Below, piece after piece: positions 8,842-17,401 of a stretch of 64,000 bases of DNA; within the stretch, counting starts at the first letter, position 1, and each line of letters begins with the position of its first letter. Position numbers and translations under genes: made by a program. The notes below the pieces were generated by a model. That model saw only the letters and a program-made list of their open reading frames with translations. It was not told the origin of the DNA and ran no database searches. The stretch covers positions 806,001 to 870,000 of the forward strand of contig JAVBQB010000002.1 of assembly GCA_031549265.1 (NCBI GenBank). The letters run 5' to 3'. Source of the DNA: JAVBQB01 sp031549265. GTDB taxonomy: Bacteria; Bacillota; Clostridia; Oscillospirales; JAVBQB01.

Positions 8842-8975
8842 AAAATATCTCCCTGCTAATTCATTTATTTGACAGTGCGGCGCGTAACTTTGAGGAGTAG
8901 CGCCCGCAGCGCATCAATCAAAGCTGCCTCCTTGGATTAAAGTCGCTTAACGCCGTTTCGGCGGACTAAAAGCGC

Positions 8976-10001
8976 TTACACGCCCGCGCCAAAAGCGCAG
9001 TTAGGGAAATTGCACACACCGCAGTTCAGGCACAGACCGCCGTGGCCAAGCGCGGCCAGATCATCGGAGCTCACCGGCACATCCGCCATGAGGCGCGGCA
9101 GCATCAAATCAAAGACGGTACGCCTCGCATACATCACACAGCCGGGCAGTCCCACAATAGGAACGCCCGCGTTGGAGTAGGCCAGCATGAACATAGCCCC
9201 GGGCAGCACGGGAGAACCGTAAGAAACCACCCGCGCCGCCGCGTTTTTAATGGCCAGCGGCGTTCTGTCGTCCGGGTCAACGCTCATCCCGCCGGTGCAC
9301 AGCACAAGTTCGGCGCCCCGCTCAAGAAAAGACGAAATCGCGTCCGTGATTTCCCCTGGGTCGTCGCCAAGCACTACATGACCGATCTCCTCGGTGTTAT
9401 ACGCCAGCAGTTTTTCCCGCAGTACGGGTGTGAAACTGTCCTGAATCAGCCCCTTGGACAGTTCGCTGCCGGTGGCGATAATGGCGACTTTTTTACTGTG
9501 GTATGGATATAGCTTCAGAATCGGCAATTCACCTGCGGCGGCTGCGGCCGCATCCATTTTTGACTGCTCAATGACCAGCGGAATCACCCGCGTTCCGGCG
9601 AGCTGATCGCCCTTCTTAACCGGCGAATTGGTGTGTCTCGTGGCAATCATCATGCCGCCCAGCGCGTTAACCGCCCGCAGACGCTCCACATCCACGCGCA
9701 GCAGCCCGTCAACGTCGGCCAGCACGTCTATTTTGCCTTCCTTTACCGGACTGGGCTTCATATGCTCACCCGCGCACAGGGAATACAGTATATCCGCCGC
9801 ATCGTTTTCGTGCAGCATACCCGCCTGTTTTTCCCACACATACAGGTTTTCCTTTCCCAGCTTCAGCAGCGCCGGAATATCGTCTTTTGTGACCACGTGT
9901 CCCTTGGAAAACGCCACGCCCTTGGTTTCCCCGCGCACAATACGGGTGATATCATGGCATAGCACATGCCCTTCGGCATCCACTGTTTTTATTTGCTGCA
10001 T
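8976..10001 (-). CDS. MoeA-like molybdopterin-binding protein with C-terminal cysteine cluster
   Basis: 341 residues, ATG 10001 with a GAGGTT ribosome site. The chain has the MoeA/MogA-type molybdopterin-binding core: VAIIATGSELSKG around residue 175, and a downstream VLCTGGMSVDPDDRTP loop, which are the usual cofactor-binding segments. Earlier residues (1-150) resemble the clostridial MoeA-like proteins that begin with a KTVDAEGHVLCHDITR segment. The extreme C-terminus has four closely spaced cysteines (CLNCGVCNFPNCAFG), a possible metal or Fe-S site absent from ordinary MoeA. It is the first gene of the mod operon. It may insert molybdenum into molybdopterin, or act as a sensor or chaperone; the precise role is unsettled. 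Confidence 0.85.
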   Translation of the reverse strand: MQQIKTVDAEGHVLCHDITRIVRGETKGVAFSKGHVVTKDDIPALLKLGKENLYVWEKQAGMLHENDAADILYSLCAGEHMKPSPVKEGKIDVLADVDGLLRVDVERLRAVNALGGMMIATRHTNSPVKKGDQLAGTRVIPLVIEQSKMDAAAAAAGELPILKLYPYHSKKVAIIATGSELSKGLIQDSFTPVLREKLLAYNTEEIGHVVLGDDPGEITDAISSFLERGAELVLCTGGMSVDPDDRTPLAIKNAAARVVSYGSPVLPGAMFMLAYSNAGVPIVGLPGCVMYARRTVFDLMLPRLMADVPVSSDDLAALGHGGLCLNCGVCNFPNCAFGAGV

Positions 10002-10077
10002 TGCAACCTCATTCGGCCGAAGATTGTTCTAAACGGCCTCGATATGTTTTAAAAAACAATTCGGTAATCGGTTTTTA

Positions 10078-10106
10078 ATTATACAGACTGTTGACGCAAA
10101 ATGCAA
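10078..10106 (-). promoter_or_regulatory. Sigma-A-type promoter of the moeA-like/mod/moaA operon
   Basis: On the minus strand, TTGCAT (complement of 10101-10106) and TATAAT (complement of 10078-10083) are separated by exactly 17 bases. The gene start is about 77 bases downstream. No other promoter of this quality was seen before the six leftward genes, so this is the likely operon promoter. Confidence 0.7.
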
Positions 10107-10361
10107 TACAAAAACAACGACAAAAGTCAGGAGTTTTGATGCAACAGGGCAAAAAAGTTTGTATCTATAATAACAGTTGTTAATATTACCGGGCAACAAA
10201 AGTGATGCCCTCCGTAGTTTTAATCAATGCAAAAGAATTTTTGCCGCGGTTACATAAGGTTGCGCGTTTTTCTATTTTATGACAGGCGCCACACGCTGAT
10301 TTTTTATGCTATAAACGTCAAGATTTGCTAAACGGGGCAGCAGTCCGTTTGCGCAAAATGC

Positions 10362-10533
10362 ATAAAAGAGACATGCCGAAAAATGACAACATACACAAAT
10401 GGGCGGCACCTCTCGGCCAATCCATGACAAATTTTCTGCCCATAAAGTAATTACACTTTACAAAATTTGTCTGAAATGACGAAAAATGCTCGCCCAAGCG
10501 CATGTCGGGAGTTTTTCAGCATGTCTCTTTTAT
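10362..10533. repeat. Nested inverted-repeat element (candidate MITE or structured RNA)
   Basis: The outer arms are 10362-10383 and 10512-10533: 15 perfect base pairs (ATAAAAGAGACATGC), one mismatch, then six more pairs. Inside are further matching arms in the same nested order: TGGGCG 10400-10405 with 10491-10496, GACAAATTTT 10426-10435 with 10462-10471, and TAAAGT 10443-10448 with 10455-10460 around a 6-base loop. The whole 172-base unit can therefore fold into one long interrupted hairpin. No obvious target duplication flanks it. It could be a miniature transposable element, or an RNA structure between the mod operon and the SLH gene. Confidence 0.6.
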
Positions 10534-10574
10534 CAAAGGGAGAACTATCACTATAAAACTGCGCAGTCTAATCA

Positions 10575-12239
10575 TCAGGCGGCGGGTTGCCCGATTACCT
10601 GCTTGCCGGTTACATCATAATATTTGCAGCCGGAGCTGTCAACAACACGAATCATCCCGCTGATAAACTCAATCTCCGCGTCCGGTGAAAGGCCGATTTT
10701 TGCGACGACCTCACCGGCGGTGGAAAGCACAATCGCCTCGGTCGGGGAAGCCCTATAACAATAATTACCGATGCTGTCGCTGCGCAAAGCGCCCGTCATG
10801 TAGTCGGGGAATTTATATATCGCTTTGCCGTCCGAGTTGTAGAGCGTGTACGGCTCACCGGTTTTACTCACGAGAATCTGCTTAAATGGCGTAAGGAGCA
10901 CATAATCATTTTCGGCCGGGAAAATGGTCCTGCCGTCGGCGCGAATGACGCCGAAATAGGAGTGAATAACGCCGTTTTTGTCTATAACTTGATCCATATC
11001 ATAGTAATTGCCGTTTTTCACTGCCCTGGATGTTACGATATAGTCGCCCACCTGTCCAAAGGAACCGGAGATAATAATATTCTTATTTGCGTCCAAATCA
11101 CTGGTATACAGCGTTTTGCCATTTTTGTCGATAACATGGTACTTAAAATCGAGAGGGCCGTATATTACCGCCACGCCGTCAAAAAACGCGCCGCCCCAAT
11201 AGCCCGCGGGGATGGAAGTTCCGTCGCGTTTAAGATAGTGCTGATAGTCCTGCAGCCAGAGGCCGAGCATACCTTCTGAGAAAGATGTAACAACAATGTC
11301 TCGCCCGCCGTATAAAACGTGCATGTAATTGCCGAAAAAGCAGACGGAAGGCGGGTTTATGTTTATAAGCGGGAACTCACCCGCAAAGCGTTGCCCGGCC
11401 TCAACCCGCTCACCTTTTGCGTTGATGACGAAGCATGTCTGCGGGTCTTCCGGTGTTGCCACAATGCCAAAGCCGTCGTTCCACTCGCTGGCGTAAACAT
11501 ACTTGGGAGCGATCACGAAACTGCCGCTCTTGTCGACGTAACCCCACAAGCGGGTGCCCGCGATGTCGGCGCACATCGGGAACAAGTTAGGATTGACGGC
11601 AAGCTCACCCCTGAGCAGCTTGTACGTACGAAGCATGGTCAGGATCGAGGCTTCGCGGGTGTAGCTTCCATTTGGAAGGAACTCGTTATTTGTAGTTCCG
11701 GACATTATCCCGGATTCGCGGGCGGCATACACTGATTCCCGCGCCCACGACGGAATGTGCCGCGCGTCGTCGTACACGTAGGGCAAACCGCTGTGATTGC
11801 CCATAAGGTTCGCCGCCCTCATGAGAAGCGCCGCGGCTTCTGCGCGATTGATGCCCTTTTCCGGCGCGAACAAACCGTTGCCTACGCCGTTGACGACGCC
11901 TAACGCATTAGCCGCCAGAACCGACGCGTCGTCAGTGTCTTTAAAAACGTCCGGTTTCAGAGCAACGCCGCGCTTTGACAATAACGTTTCGATCGGCGCA
12001 CCAGTGTACTTTTCGAGGAGCGTGACCGTTAAGCGGCAAAAATCGAGCCTTGTTATACCATTTTGGTAATCCGCCTGCAAATCCTCGGGTACAAGTCCGG
12101 CGGCCACAGCCTCGCCGACTTCCGCTGCCGCCCAGGCTGATGGCTGCGACGGAGCCGCAAATACCGGGCAGCTGCCGAACAATAAAACGAATACCAGGAA
12201 AAATGCCGGGATCTGTGTCACGCATTTCTTTTTCATCAT
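10575..12239 (-). CDS. Secreted SLH-domain protein with WG-type repeats
   Basis: 554 residues with a Sec signal peptide (basic MMKKK start, long hydrophobic stretch, cleavage near PVFA-AP). Residues about 35-215 hold S-layer homology repeats (for example DFCRLTVTLLEKYTG, INRAEAAALLMRAANL, YTREASILTMLRTYKLL), which usually bind pyruvylated secondary cell wall polymer. Residues about 220-550 carry WG-like beta repeats of the form LWGYVDKSGSFVIAPKY and FYHVIDKNGKTLY-type units. The protein is presumably anchored to the cell wall and displays a beta-rich domain outward; its ligand is unknown. It stands alone between the structured element and a 330-base gap, and has an AGGATGG ribosome site. Confidence 0.85.
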   Translation of the reverse strand: MMKKKCVTQIPAFFLVFVLLFGSCPVFAAPSQPSAWAAAEVGEAVAAGLVPEDLQADYQNGITRLDFCRLTVTLLEKYTGAPIETLLSKRGVALKPDVFKDTDDASVLAANALGVVNGVGNGLFAPEKGINRAEAAALLMRAANLMGNHSGLPYVYDDARHIPSWARESVYAARESGIMSGTTNNEFLPNGSYTREASILTMLRTYKLLRGELAVNPNLFPMCADIAGTRLWGYVDKSGSFVIAPKYVYASEWNDGFGIVATPEDPQTCFVINAKGERVEAGQRFAGEFPLININPPSVCFFGNYMHVLYGGRDIVVTSFSEGMLGLWLQDYQHYLKRDGTSIPAGYWGGAFFDGVAVIYGPLDFKYHVIDKNGKTLYTSDLDANKNIIISGSFGQVGDYIVTSRAVKNGNYYDMDQVIDKNGVIHSYFGVIRADGRTIFPAENDYVLLTPFKQILVSKTGEPYTLYNSDGKAIYKFPDYMTGALRSDSIGNYCYRASPTEAIVLSTAGEVVAKIGLSPDAEIEFISGMIRVVDSSGCKYYDVTGKQVIGQPAA

Positions 12240-12573
12240 AAATTACCATCCTGTTCAATAAAAGAAAACCGATTTGGTTTTTGATAGAGCGAGGGTTCGG
12301 TGTTCACGTAAAAAGAAAGAACTGCAGAAATTACCGGCGTACAAATGGACGCATACAAAACTACCGGTGCCGCCCTATACCTCTCAATACTATTAACTCA
12401 CTTTTCATGCGGGATTTCAATATCTCATTTCAAGTTTTTGCAGAAATACTAATTTCCGATGTTGCGATACTTGCTCGTGGATACCGAGAGAGCCGACGAT
12501 CGCGATTTTCACTGGACATAACAAACACAAACCATCCATTTTTGGGTGGTTTGTGTTTGCTTGAGACCAAATT
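12240..12573. other. Gene-free interval
   Basis: About 330 bases between two leftward genes. The right end is a strong stem-loop (listed separately). The rest contains the presumed promoter of the SLH/WG gene but no box pair good enough to name. A 121-codon rightward open frame here runs through the stem-loop and into the antisense of the next gene and is rejected. Confidence 0.6.
12522..12559 (-). terminator. Stem-loop terminator after the TIM-barrel-like gene
   Basis: Sixteen-base-pair stem (12522-12537 with 12544-12559, one G-T pair) around a 6-base T-rich loop, starting 15 bases beyond the stop codon of the leftward gene ending at 12574. The U-tract after the stem is weak. Confidence 0.65.
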
Positions 12574-13755
12574 TTACTTACTGTCAAGAATATTATCCAT
12601 AGCCCTTTTGACCCACAGCAGCTGGGAGGGAGGGATCAGTCCGTAATTATAGAATATAAATCCGTCGGCGCCGTTTTGTTTTGCGGCCTGCGTTTTCGCT
12701 GTAAATTCCGCGTCACTGCCATACTCGGGATAAAACGCGCGCATGCCGACGAGCACGTCGCAATCAAAGGAGTCTTTACTGACGGCCACATTTTTGCCGC
12801 TTTGTTCAGCGCTGTTGTCATAGCAGCAGATGACTGTTCCGTCGCAAAGTGAGGATATCTTTTTCAAATCAACGCCGAACAACCAAGTCTGATCGGCGGT
12901 CAACAGGCTGAGGAAATATAGTTTTGTCGGTCCAGAAACCACGGCGGCGACTTCCTCAACCAGAGACGTGACTGATGATGGCCGCCAGGTCAGGTAGTCA
13001 TAAAGAGCCGGCTCATCGCGGAAAAATTCCAGCCCGCGAGACATAAACTCACCGCCGAGGCCGTCCGGTTTTTCGCGGCGGCACATTTGCGACAGCTTTT
13101 CCCTAACGAGGGCTTTCGCCGGTAGAATGTCAAGCCCCTCGGATCGTGCCCGTTCGACGCAGCTGTCGCAGAAGCACAGCGACAGGAGGAAATCATCAAG
13201 TGCGGTAAGTCCAATGCCGTCCTTTTCGTGGTGGAACTCATGGGTGTGCCCCATGTAATTCATCGACTCAAGTTCAAGGCTGTGGAAGGGAAGCGAGGAC
13301 GATATGTCGGACAGCAGAGCTTTCATATATTGCCGGACGTGAGGGTTCGACGGGCATTGATTGTAGTAGACGCTGTCCCCAAAGGCGTTGTGTACGCACA
13401 CTTCCGGGTGCGCCATGCCGATGCGCGTATTATGAAGGCAAACCGTCCAGCCGGAAACCGTCATACCCAAAGCTCCGGCTGTTTTGAGCACCTCGTCCCA
13501 AAACCCGGGGTTTTCCCTCATAAACTTCGATATCTTCGGCTGAATCAGCAGACCCTCGTACTTTCTGATGTCCGACGGAATGTAGAGCACGCCGTCTTCG
13601 GGGAAATAGACCTTTCGTTTGTTGCTGCGCACCTGTAAAAATCGCCCGGCATGATAGCTGGTAATCAGGCTGATTCCATTCAGTCCGTGGGCTTTCATGT
13701 CCTCGAGGGATTCGGCTATGCCGCAATCCGCGAGATCCCAGGGATATGTCCACAT
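12574..13755 (-). CDS. Uncharacterised glycoside-hydrolase-like (TIM-barrel) protein
   Basis: 393 residues, no signal peptide. I do not recognise a named family. The text reads like a (beta/alpha)8 glycoside-hydrolase-type protein: MWTYPWDLADCGIAESLEDM at the start, LNGISLITSYHAGRFLQ, a central LESMNYMGHTHEFHHEKDG that could hold acidic catalytic residues, and CFCDSCVERARSEGLD. It is the third gene of the GntR-FGGY kinase operon and lies 24 bases after the kinase stop, so it probably acts on the same sugar or a derivative. The start is uncertain: ATG 13755 has no good ribosome site, while an AGGAGCG site serves an ATG at 13774 in another frame. Confidence 0.6.
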   Translation of the reverse strand: MWTYPWDLADCGIAESLEDMKAHGLNGISLITSYHAGRFLQVRSNKRKVYFPEDGVLYIPSDIRKYEGLLIQPKISKFMRENPGFWDEVLKTAGALGMTVSGWTVCLHNTRIGMAHPEVCVHNAFGDSVYYNQCPSNPHVRQYMKALLSDISSSLPFHSLELESMNYMGHTHEFHHEKDGIGLTALDDFLLSLCFCDSCVERARSEGLDILPAKALVREKLSQMCRREKPDGLGGEFMSRGLEFFRDEPALYDYLTWRPSSVTSLVEEVAAVVSGPTKLYFLSLLTADQTWLFGVDLKKISSLCDGTVICCYDNSAEQSGKNVAVSKDSFDCDVLVGMRAFYPEYGSDAEFTAKTQAAKQNGADGFIFYNYGLIPPSQLLWVKRAMDNILDSK

Positions 13756-13779
13756 AGAGGCGTATATAACGCATCGCTC

Positions 13780-15279
13780 CTATCTTTTAAGTTCTTTTAA
13801 CCTTTTGTGTATGGGCAAGAGCATCCGATGAACGTCTGCATAAAGTTCGCGGTATTTCAGATATTCACTGTGAGCGGCGGAGTCGGGAACCACGGTCTGC
13901 CCGGATTTGAAAGCCGCTCTCGACGCTTCCGCGATGTCGCCGAATATCCCCGCGCCATACCCACCTAGGATCGCGGCGCCGGTAGCGGAGGCGTCAGGGT
14001 TGACCGCGACACGCATATTGCGCCCAAATACGTCGGCAAATATCTGAGGCAAGATAGACAGTCTCGCACCGCCCCCTCCGACTGAAACTGTTTCGAGCTT
14101 TCCGTTCAGCTTCTCGAATATCTCGAGGGTTTCAGCCATGTTATAGGCGATTCCCTCTATCATTGAGCGGTATATCCTCACCTGGTCGGATGTGAGATCG
14201 AGCCCCAGTACTGAACAGGAGTCGTCGGGAGAAAAGCTGGGCGAACCGCTGCCGACCAAAAACGGCAGAGTGAGAAGCCCGCCGCCAGGAGAGAGACCGC
14301 GGGATTTTTCGGACAACTCGGCGGAGCAGGAATAATCTCCGTCAGCCGCGCCGAAGAGTCCGGTCAGCCAGTTGAGCGCGAGACCGCCATTGAAATGTGA
14401 GCCCAGAGCGTATGTCCTTCCGGCAATCGCGTGCAGATGGTAAGTGATCGCACCGCGTCCGATCGGCGACGGCCCGGGAACCATAGCAAAGAAAGTCGCG
14501 CTGGTACCTATCGTGATTGCCGAGTCCGCACCTGAACACACGCCCATGCCAAGAGCGCCGCAGGCCATATCCGCGCCGCCAGCGTAAACCGGAGTGCCTT
14601 CTTTCAGCCCGAACTGGAGACTTGCGTTTTTGCTGATTATGCCGGCGAGAGAATACGGAGCGCCGACCTCGGGAAAAATGTCTGCCGGCAGTCCGACGCT
14701 TGCGATAAGATCCATATCCCAGTCGCAGGAATCGGAACGCAGAAGCAGCGAATTGTAAGCGTCTGTGTATTCTGTGGCGGCTTGTCCGGTGAGCTTGAAG
14801 CGCAGATAATCTTTGGGATACAGGAGCCGCCACGTTTTTCCCAATACCTCCGGATGATTTTTTTTCATCCACAAAAGCTTGGGAAGAGTGAAGGCGGTTA
14901 TCACAAGATTCCCTGTATTCTCGGCAATCCGCCCGGAGTATTCCGTGCTCAGCTCCCGGCATTCGGCTTCGCACCTGTTGTCTGAGAGTGTGAGACACGG
15001 GAAAAGAGCCCCGCCGTCGCGGCCGATGGGTACGACCCCGCTCATGTGCCCCGAGAAACAGACAGCGTCGATGTCCGGGCGCTTGCCGCTGGCGATAACT
15101 GCGCTCACCGCTTTGGCCATCGCGACTTCCCAATCTGAGGGATTTTGCTCGAAATGGCCAGGTGCCGGTGCCGCGGAAGGATAGGGGACTGAATAGGAAA
15201 ACAATTGCTCAGCGTTTTCGTTCATAACAAGCGCCTTGAGGCTGGACGACCCCAAATCCAGCGCTAAAATTGATGCCAT
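13780..15279 (-). CDS. FGGY-family carbohydrate kinase (xylulokinase-like)
   Basis: 499 residues from ATG 15279, chosen because CTGAGGAG lies 7 bases upstream and the conserved ALDLGSSSLKALVM phosphate loop begins at residue 5; an in-frame start ten codons earlier lacks this. The chain shows the FGGY order: N-terminal phosphate-1 loop, substrate-pocket segment SGHMSGVVPI, central VYAGGADMACGALGMGV, the second signature around EGIAYNMAETLEIF, and the C-terminal SVGGGGARLSILPQIFADVFG. These ATP-dependent kinases phosphorylate pentoses, hexoses or polyols. The best general resemblance is to xylulokinases, but substrate cannot be read from sequence. Operon with the GntR regulator upstream and the TIM-barrel-like gene downstream. 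Confidence 0.88.
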   Translation of the reverse strand: MASILALDLGSSSLKALVMNENAEQLFSYSVPYPSAAPAPGHFEQNPSDWEVAMAKAVSAVIASGKRPDIDAVCFSGHMSGVVPIGRDGGALFPCLTLSDNRCEAECRELSTEYSGRIAENTGNLVITAFTLPKLLWMKKNHPEVLGKTWRLLYPKDYLRFKLTGQAATEYTDAYNSLLLRSDSCDWDMDLIASVGLPADIFPEVGAPYSLAGIISKNASLQFGLKEGTPVYAGGADMACGALGMGVCSGADSAITIGTSATFFAMVPGPSPIGRGAITYHLHAIAGRTYALGSHFNGGLALNWLTGLFGAADGDYSCSAELSEKSRGLSPGGGLLTLPFLVGSGSPSFSPDDSCSVLGLDLTSDQVRIYRSMIEGIAYNMAETLEIFEKLNGKLETVSVGGGGARLSILPQIFADVFGRNMRVAVNPDASATGAAILGGYGAGIFGDIAEASRAAFKSGQTVVPDSAAHSEYLKYRELYADVHRMLLPIHKRLKELKR

Positions 15280-15320
15280 GCAAGCACTCCTCAGCCGATT
15301 TTTAGACAAAGATACAGATA

Positions 15321-16043
15321 TCAGTCGTTGTTAAACCCGATTTTTATATCAAGCTTAAAGCGGTCACCCCTGATGTAGCTCTCCACATATTCCGCGGGGG
15401 TTCCGTCTTTGATATAGGCAAAACGTTCGGAAAAAAGCACGGCTTCATTTTCTCGGCAGCCAAGCAGGGAGGCGGTCTTTCTCGTTGCCGTGGCAATACA
15501 ATACGTATCGTTGGCCTTGACCGGACAGAAGCCGTATTTTTCTCTGAGAGAAGCGTATAGCGATTCGCCAATGTCGGATTCGGCGAGCCCCGGATAGAGA
15601 ATCGGGTTGATGTACGAGGAGACAAGCGCGAGCGGAGACTTGTCGAGCTCGATTATCCGCTTAAACCTCGCGATCTTCTCGCCCTCGGGAATACTGAAGA
15701 ATTGCGATTGCTTTTGGGACGCGGGTACAAAGCCGAAGGAAATAATCCGGCAGCCGGACTGGCCGAGATGCTTTACGTCATTGGTGAAGGTGGGCAGCAT
15801 GTCAAATGAGCGCTGCACCTTTCTTTTCGCAACGAATGTTCCCTTGCCCTGTACGCGGTACAGCCGATCCTCGGCGACAAGCTCCATAACTGCCTGCTTG
15901 ACTGTACCCCGGCTGACACTGAATTTTTCCGCAATTTCATGTTCGCTGGGTATTTTTTCATCAGGCGGCATTTGCTCAATTTTTTCAAGCAGAAAAAACT
16001 TTATCTGAAGGTAGCGCGGCAGTAATTTGTCTATCTCATTCAT
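15321..16043 (-). CDS. GntR/HutC-family transcriptional regulator
   Basis: 240 residues from ATG 16043, the usual HutC-type length; longer in-frame starts add an unlikely hydrophobic leader. The N-terminal winged helix (about 10-75) contains IPSEHEIAEKFSVSRGTVKQ and ends with RVQGKGTFVA, the standard GntR DNA-binding signature. The C-terminal part (about 90-238) is a UTRA effector domain, with a closing TPAEYVESYIRGDRFKLDI segment typical of HutC members. It is the first gene of the leftward kinase operon and faces the sugar transporter operon. It probably represses one or both until the incoming sugar or phosphosugar binds. A perfect 12-bp palindrome over the divergent promoter is the likely operator. 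Confidence 0.9.
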   Translation of the reverse strand: MNEIDKLLPRYLQIKFFLLEKIEQMPPDEKIPSEHEIAEKFSVSRGTVKQAVMELVAEDRLYRVQGKGTFVAKRKVQRSFDMLPTFTNDVKHLGQSGCRIISFGFVPASQKQSQFFSIPEGEKIARFKRIIELDKSPLALVSSYINPILYPGLAESDIGESLYASLREKYGFCPVKANDTYCIATATRKTASLLGCRENEAVLFSERFAYIKDGTPAEYVESYIRGDRFKLDIKIGFNND

Positions 16044-16099
16044 AAAATACCAACCCGTCATAATAAAGTATGCCAAAATGCAGATATTAATATAGCTCA

Positions 16100-16128
16100 A
16101 TAATAGCGGAATAATTTTAATAGTGCAA
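16100..16128 (-). promoter_or_regulatory. Promoter of the gntR-kinase operon
   Basis: Minus-strand TTGCAC (complement of 16123-16128) and TATTAT (complement of 16100-16105), spacing 17 bases, about 55 bases before the gntR start. Confidence 0.55.
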
Positions 16129-16158
16129 ATTTTCCTGCAAAGTATATCATACAACCGG

Positions 16159-16187
16159 TTGACTAGTCAAGTTGATCGTGCTATACT
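16159..16187 (+). promoter_or_regulatory. Promoter of the sugar transporter operon with overlapping palindromic operator
   Basis: TTGACT (16159-16164) and TATACT (16182-16187) are 17 bases apart. The -35 box is part of the perfect palindrome TTGACTAGTCAA (16159-16170), the kind of short inverted repeat bound by GntR-family dimers. A repressor there would block polymerase directly. The adjacent regulator gene is the obvious candidate. Confidence 0.7.
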
Positions 16188-16266
16188 GAGCCGGAAAACA
16201 GCCGGAGGCGTCTTGGGGTCTTCCCGGACAATTTAGTCTGACGGCTGAAAAAAGGAGGAAATTTAC

Positions 16267-17388
16267 TTGGTAAAGAAAAAGGTACCCGCACTGCTTCTGT
16301 CGGCGGTCATGCTCATGGCCGTAATTATGTCGGGCTGTAACGGCAGTCCCGCAGCGACTCCGACACCCTCGCCGACTCCGGCGTCACCCGCCGCTGTTTC
16401 CCCCGAATCAAGCGGAGAACCCAGCGCGACTCCGGAAGTGACACCCAGCGCAGACGCCAAGAAGATCAAAATCGGCTATGATATTTATTTTGCGGGAAAC
16501 ACATGGTCGGTACAGCTCTACAAAGAGTTTCAGTCGGCAGTCAAGAAGTACAGCGACCGGCTTGACGACGTGATTTACGTTGAGTCCGAAGGAAAAGTGG
16601 ACAAGCAGATAGCAAACCTTGAAGACCTGATTACCCGTGGAGTTGACGTTATCGTAACTACACCGAACTCACCCACGGCTCTGGTGCCCGTTTTGACAAA
16701 AGCCCAGTCCAAGGGCATTAAAGTAGTGCTTCTCGCCGCAAAGGTTGACGGTGACTGCTATGACGCGCTTGTGACCGTTGACGACGTCGCTTTCGGCAGA
16801 GTCGGAGCGCAGTGGCTCGCCGACAAGCTGGGCGGAAAGGGCAACGTTATCGCCCTTAACGGAATTGCAGGAATATCCGTATCCGACGATCGCTGGAAGG
16901 GCGCGGAAGAAGTATTTGCCAAATATCCCGACATCAAAGTAGTTGCCTCCGCAAATGCCGCGTGGGATTACGCCAAAGCCAAGACAGAGGTCAGCACAAT
17001 GCTCGCCGCGTATCCGCAGATTGACGGCGTGTGGTCCCAGGGCGGAGCGATGACCCTCGCCGCCATGGAAGAATTTCAGACTGCGGGACGCAAGCTGGTG
17101 CCCATGACCTCCGAAGACAGCAACGGATTCCTGAAAGCATGGAAAAACCTGCAACCCGAGGGCTTTTCCAGCATTGCGTGCTCCAAGCCCACCTGGCTGA
17201 GCGAGGAGGCGCTGACGCTTGCCATAGACCTCGCTGACGGCAAGACGGTCACCCGCGACAACTACGTGGACGTGCCGGTAATCACCGACGATACACTGGA
17301 TGAGTTCGTTCAGCCCGACCTTTCCGACAGCTTCTGGGCAAACACCCATATGTCGAAGGACGAAATAAAGGAAATATTCCCCCAGTAA
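16267..17388 (+). CDS. Sugar ABC transporter substrate-binding lipoprotein (RbsB family)
   Basis: 373 residues from TTG 16267, which is placed correctly 8 bases after AAAGGAGG. The lipobox ends at cysteine 24 (IMSGC) and is followed by a Pro/Thr/Ser-rich linker to about residue 60. The mature part is a periplasmic-binding-protein type 1 fold: IGYDIYFAGNTWSVQLYKEF, DLITRGVDVIVTTPNSPTAL, and VWSQGGAMTLAAMEEF. It captures a monosaccharide-like ligand on the outside of the membrane and delivers it to the two permeases encoded downstream. First gene of the operon, followed by a hairpin that may let it be made in excess over the ATPase and permeases. Confidence 0.9.
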   Translation: MVKKKVPALLLSAVMLMAVIMSGCNGSPAATPTPSPTPASPAAVSPESSGEPSATPEVTPSADAKKIKIGYDIYFAGNTWSVQLYKEFQSAVKKYSDRLDDVIYVESEGKVDKQIANLEDLITRGVDVIVTTPNSPTALVPVLTKAQSKGIKVVLLAAKVDGDCYDALVTVDDVAFGRVGAQWLADKLGGKGNVIALNGIAGISVSDDRWKGAEEVFAKYPDIKVVASANAAWDYAKAKTEVSTMLAAYPQIDGVWSQGGAMTLAAMEEFQTAGRKLVPMTSEDSNGFLKAWKNLQPEGFSSIACSKPTWLSEEALTLAIDLADGKTVTRDNYVDVPVITDDTLDEFVQPDLSDSFWANTHMSKDEIKEIFPQ

Positions 17389-17401
17389 TCAATATATAAC
17401 C

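Larger units (their letters stand above)
10002..10574. other. Gene-free interval with operon leader and structured element
   Basis: 573 bases without a convincing gene. The left part is the leader and promoter of the moeA-like operon. The middle is AT-rich with no codon structure. The right part is the nested inverted-repeat element described separately. A 61-codon open frame on the minus strand lies inside that element and has no ribosome site or family resemblance. Confidence 0.7.

Noticed and set aside
10002..10077. Possible molybdenum-cofactor riboswitch in the leader of the mod operon
   Set aside because: The 77-base leader is too short for the known aptamer and I could not find its conserved core; a covariance-model search would decide.
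10318..10503. 61-codon leftward open frame inside the structured element
   Set aside because: Its bases are explained by the inverted-repeat arms; no ribosome site, unusual composition.
12281..12646. 121-codon rightward open frame
   Set aside because: Runs through the strong stem-loop and antisense to the next gene's end, without a ribosome site.
14342..15133. 263-codon open frame in a second frame of the FGGY kinase
   Set aside because: It shares the strand but not the frame of the kinase and is extremely Arg/Ser rich, the sign of an out-of-frame reading of GC-rich codons.
16669..17349. 226-codon open frame opposite the sugar-binding protein
   Set aside because: Antisense shadow of a clear lipoprotein gene.
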